From DASRRB01 sp036732755 (GTDB lineage: Bacteria; Planctomycetota; B15-G4; SIAN01): a DNA stretch of 6,428 bases. How positions within the stretch are numbered: position 1 is the stretch's first letter; each line of letters starts with the position of its first letter. This document shows positions 5,882 to 6,428 of the stretch, one piece after another. Both the position numbers and the translations under genes were made by a program. Under the pieces are notes generated by a model. The model did no database searches. It was not told the origin of the DNA and was given only the letters and a program-made list of their open reading frames with translations. The stretch spans positions 1-6,428 of the forward strand of contig DAINBU010000194.1 of NCBI GenBank assembly GCA_036732755.1, read 5' to 3'.

Positions 5882-5891
5882 GGATCGTCGA

Positions 5892-6098
5892 CTAGTTGGA
5901 CCGCTTCCCCGATGAGTAACCGGCCTCGAACGCGGCCCGCAGGAGCGTCATCGTCCGCTCGTCCACCCTCTGAAGACGCCCGGACCACTCCGTCCAGGCC
6001 GCTTCGAGACCCTTCTTCGGCTTCGCCGCGCGCTCCTCGGTCGATCGCTTCACGATGCGAAAGGCTGCCCGGTTCGGGTCGGAGCGTTGCCGTTTCAT
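5892..6098 (-). CDS. Small basic hypothetical protein in the element
   Basis: The 68-residue product is rich in Arg, Lys and Ala (MKRQRSDPNRAAFRIVKR), with a probable helix in the second half (VDERTMTLLRAAFEAGYSSG). No known motif is seen. The ATG at 6098 is 57 bp from the right end of the element and has no convincing ribosome binding site. The inverted repeat contains TTGACC at 6137-6142 (- strand), which could act as a -35 with a weak -10 near CTACTC about 18 bases on, so transcription could start from the element end. Its stop is 10 bp before the long start of the winged-helix-like gene, suggesting one transcript. It could also be a chance ORF in GC-rich DNA. Confidence 0.5.
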   Translation of the reverse strand: MKRQRSDPNRAAFRIVKRSTEERAAKPKKGLEAAWTEWSGRLQRVDERTMTLLRAAFEAGYSSGKRSN

Positions 6099-6135
6099 GC
6101 GGCCAGTTCTACGAGTAGGGCCGCGCCCCGCCTAC

Positions 6136-6155
6136 CGGTCAAAGTGAATCATCGC
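6136..6155 (-). repeat. Right terminal inverted repeat
   Basis: Read inward on the - strand it is GCGATGATTCACTTTGACCG. It matches the left end at 14 of 20 positions with one gap and shares ACTTTGA exactly. Its outermost bases also supply the new codons TGG CGA TGA of the interrupted gene to the right. The TTGACC it contains could be a -35 hexamer pointing into the element. Confidence 0.6.
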
Positions 6156-6428
6156 CAGCTTTCCTGACGGCGCACGACCGGCTCGGACGGACGCGGCAGC
6201 GGAACAAGCGAGGCGTCGCGCGTCGCGCGGCCGGCGAGGCGGTGGGCGTAAGCGGCGGAGAGGACCCAGAGACCGATGCCGAGCTCGACGCGGCCCGACG
6301 CGAGCAGCGAAACGATCCCTCCCAGGAAGAGGATGCCGAAGAGGATGCGGCCGGCGTACATGATGCTGAGGCTCGGCACGAGCGAGAGCTTGAGCGCGCG
6401 CGACGGGGTCACGTCGCGCCGTCCCGAG
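6149..6428 (-). CDS. TM2-like membrane protein, 5' part outside the window, 3' end altered by insertion
   Basis: At least 92 residues are visible, and the frame is open to the right edge. A GTG at 6412 could be a start, but the residues before it (SGRRDV) align in position with the linker ahead of the membrane domain in the paralogue at 3134-3724, so the gene more likely continues outside the window. KLSLVPSLSIMYAGR is the counterpart of ALSLVPGLGQAYAGR there, with the G-x-G-Q turn changed to S-L-S-I. Two membrane helices follow (ILFGILFLGGIVSLLA; LGIGLWVLSAAYAHRL), then a polar tail ending VVRRQESWR. The last two residues and the stop come from the inserted element: without it the protein would end VVRRQES at a TGA. 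The change is minor, so the protein is probably still functional. Function unknown. Confidence 0.7.
   Translation of the reverse strand, partial: SGRRDVTPSRALKLSLVPSLSIMYAGRILFGILFLGGIVSLLASGRVELGIGLWVLSAAYAHRLAGRATRDASLVPLPRPSEPVVRRQESWR
6156..6164. repeat. Right 9-bp target-site duplication
   Basis: CAGCTTTCC, an exact copy of 3943-3951 in the same orientation, abuts the right inverted repeat. On the - strand it encodes the end of the interrupted gene (GGA AAG CTG in another frame; CAG GAA AGC TG in the gene's frame). Confidence 0.75.

Larger units (their letters stand above)
3952..6155. mobile_element. IS1-type transposon with passenger genes (2204 bp)
   Basis: The boundaries come from three agreeing signals: imperfect terminal inverted repeats sharing ACTTTGA, an exact flanking 9-bp direct repeat, and an IS1-type transposase whose stop codon is 25 bp inside the left end. 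A fourth line is the empty-site reconstruction: joining the flanks with one repeat copy restores a TGA stop for the right-hand gene. Contents from left to right are the transposase (- strand), a divergent AT-richer control region, a ribbon-helix-helix gene (+ strand), a hairpin-rich segment, a coiled-coil/winged-helix-like gene (- strand) and a 68-codon ORF (- strand). Its GC content appears lower than that of the flanks, especially around 4856-4920. A simple IS1 relative needs only about 1 kb, so roughly half of this element is extra. It could instead be an IS that inserted beside unrelated genes, but the end repeats argue for a single unit. Confidence 0.72.

Noticed and set aside
5426..6118. 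+ strand open frame of 230 codons opposite the passenger genes
   Set aside because: The translation lacks secondary-structure regularity and ends in low-complexity Ser/Arg/Pro text, while the - strand frame shows heptads and a winged-helix-like C-terminus. It remains a weak alternative for the 5892-6098 part.
1..6428. CRISPR array, toxin-antitoxin pair or restriction system
   Set aside because: No spaced direct repeats are present. The RHH gene has no toxin neighbour, and no nuclease or methylase motifs were found.

Overview
The window is about 70% GC or higher over most of its length. It holds a set of small chromosomal genes of poorly characterised families, interrupted by one insertion of about 2.2 kb. 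The flanking genes are a DUF1573-type secreted protein, two coiled-coil membrane-anchored proteins, and three related small membrane proteins, two of which carry N-terminal zinc-binding motifs. This mix is often seen in GC-rich environmental bacteria such as Planctomycetota and similar lineages, but the sequence does not fix the phylum.

Left part (1-1054, + strand): an exported protein with Ig-like DUF1573 repeats. A perfect GC-rich hairpin separates it from the convergent genes on its right. Middle part (1096-3724, - strand): read in transcription order from the right, a zinc-finger/TM2-like membrane protein (3724-3134), a shorter zinc-ribbon/TM2-like protein (3085-2690), a long coiled-coil protein with one N-terminal membrane helix (2643-1771), and a short coiled-coil protein with a signal or anchor sequence (1602-1096). 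Each of the four has a purine-rich ribosome binding site. A third TM2-like paralogue runs off the right edge (6428-6149), also on the - strand, so the family was probably contiguous before the insertion.

Inserted element (3952-6155, 2204 bp): imperfect inverted repeats at both ends share the core ACTTTGA and are flanked by an exact 9-bp direct repeat, CAGCTTTCC (3943-3951 and 6156-6164). Inside are an IS1-type DDE transposase whose stop codon lies 25 bp from the left end, a divergent ribbon-helix-helix protein, a convergent intergenic segment full of hairpins, a coiled-coil plus winged-helix-like protein, and a 68-codon ORF. Removing the element and one repeat copy rebuilds a TGA stop for the truncated right-hand gene and a hairpin straddling it. 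This supports a recent, precise insertion into the stop codon and palindrome at the end of that gene.

The most noteworthy content is therefore a compact IS1-type transposon that appears to carry non-transposase passenger genes and a structured non-coding segment. What the passenger proteins do cannot be told from sequence alone.
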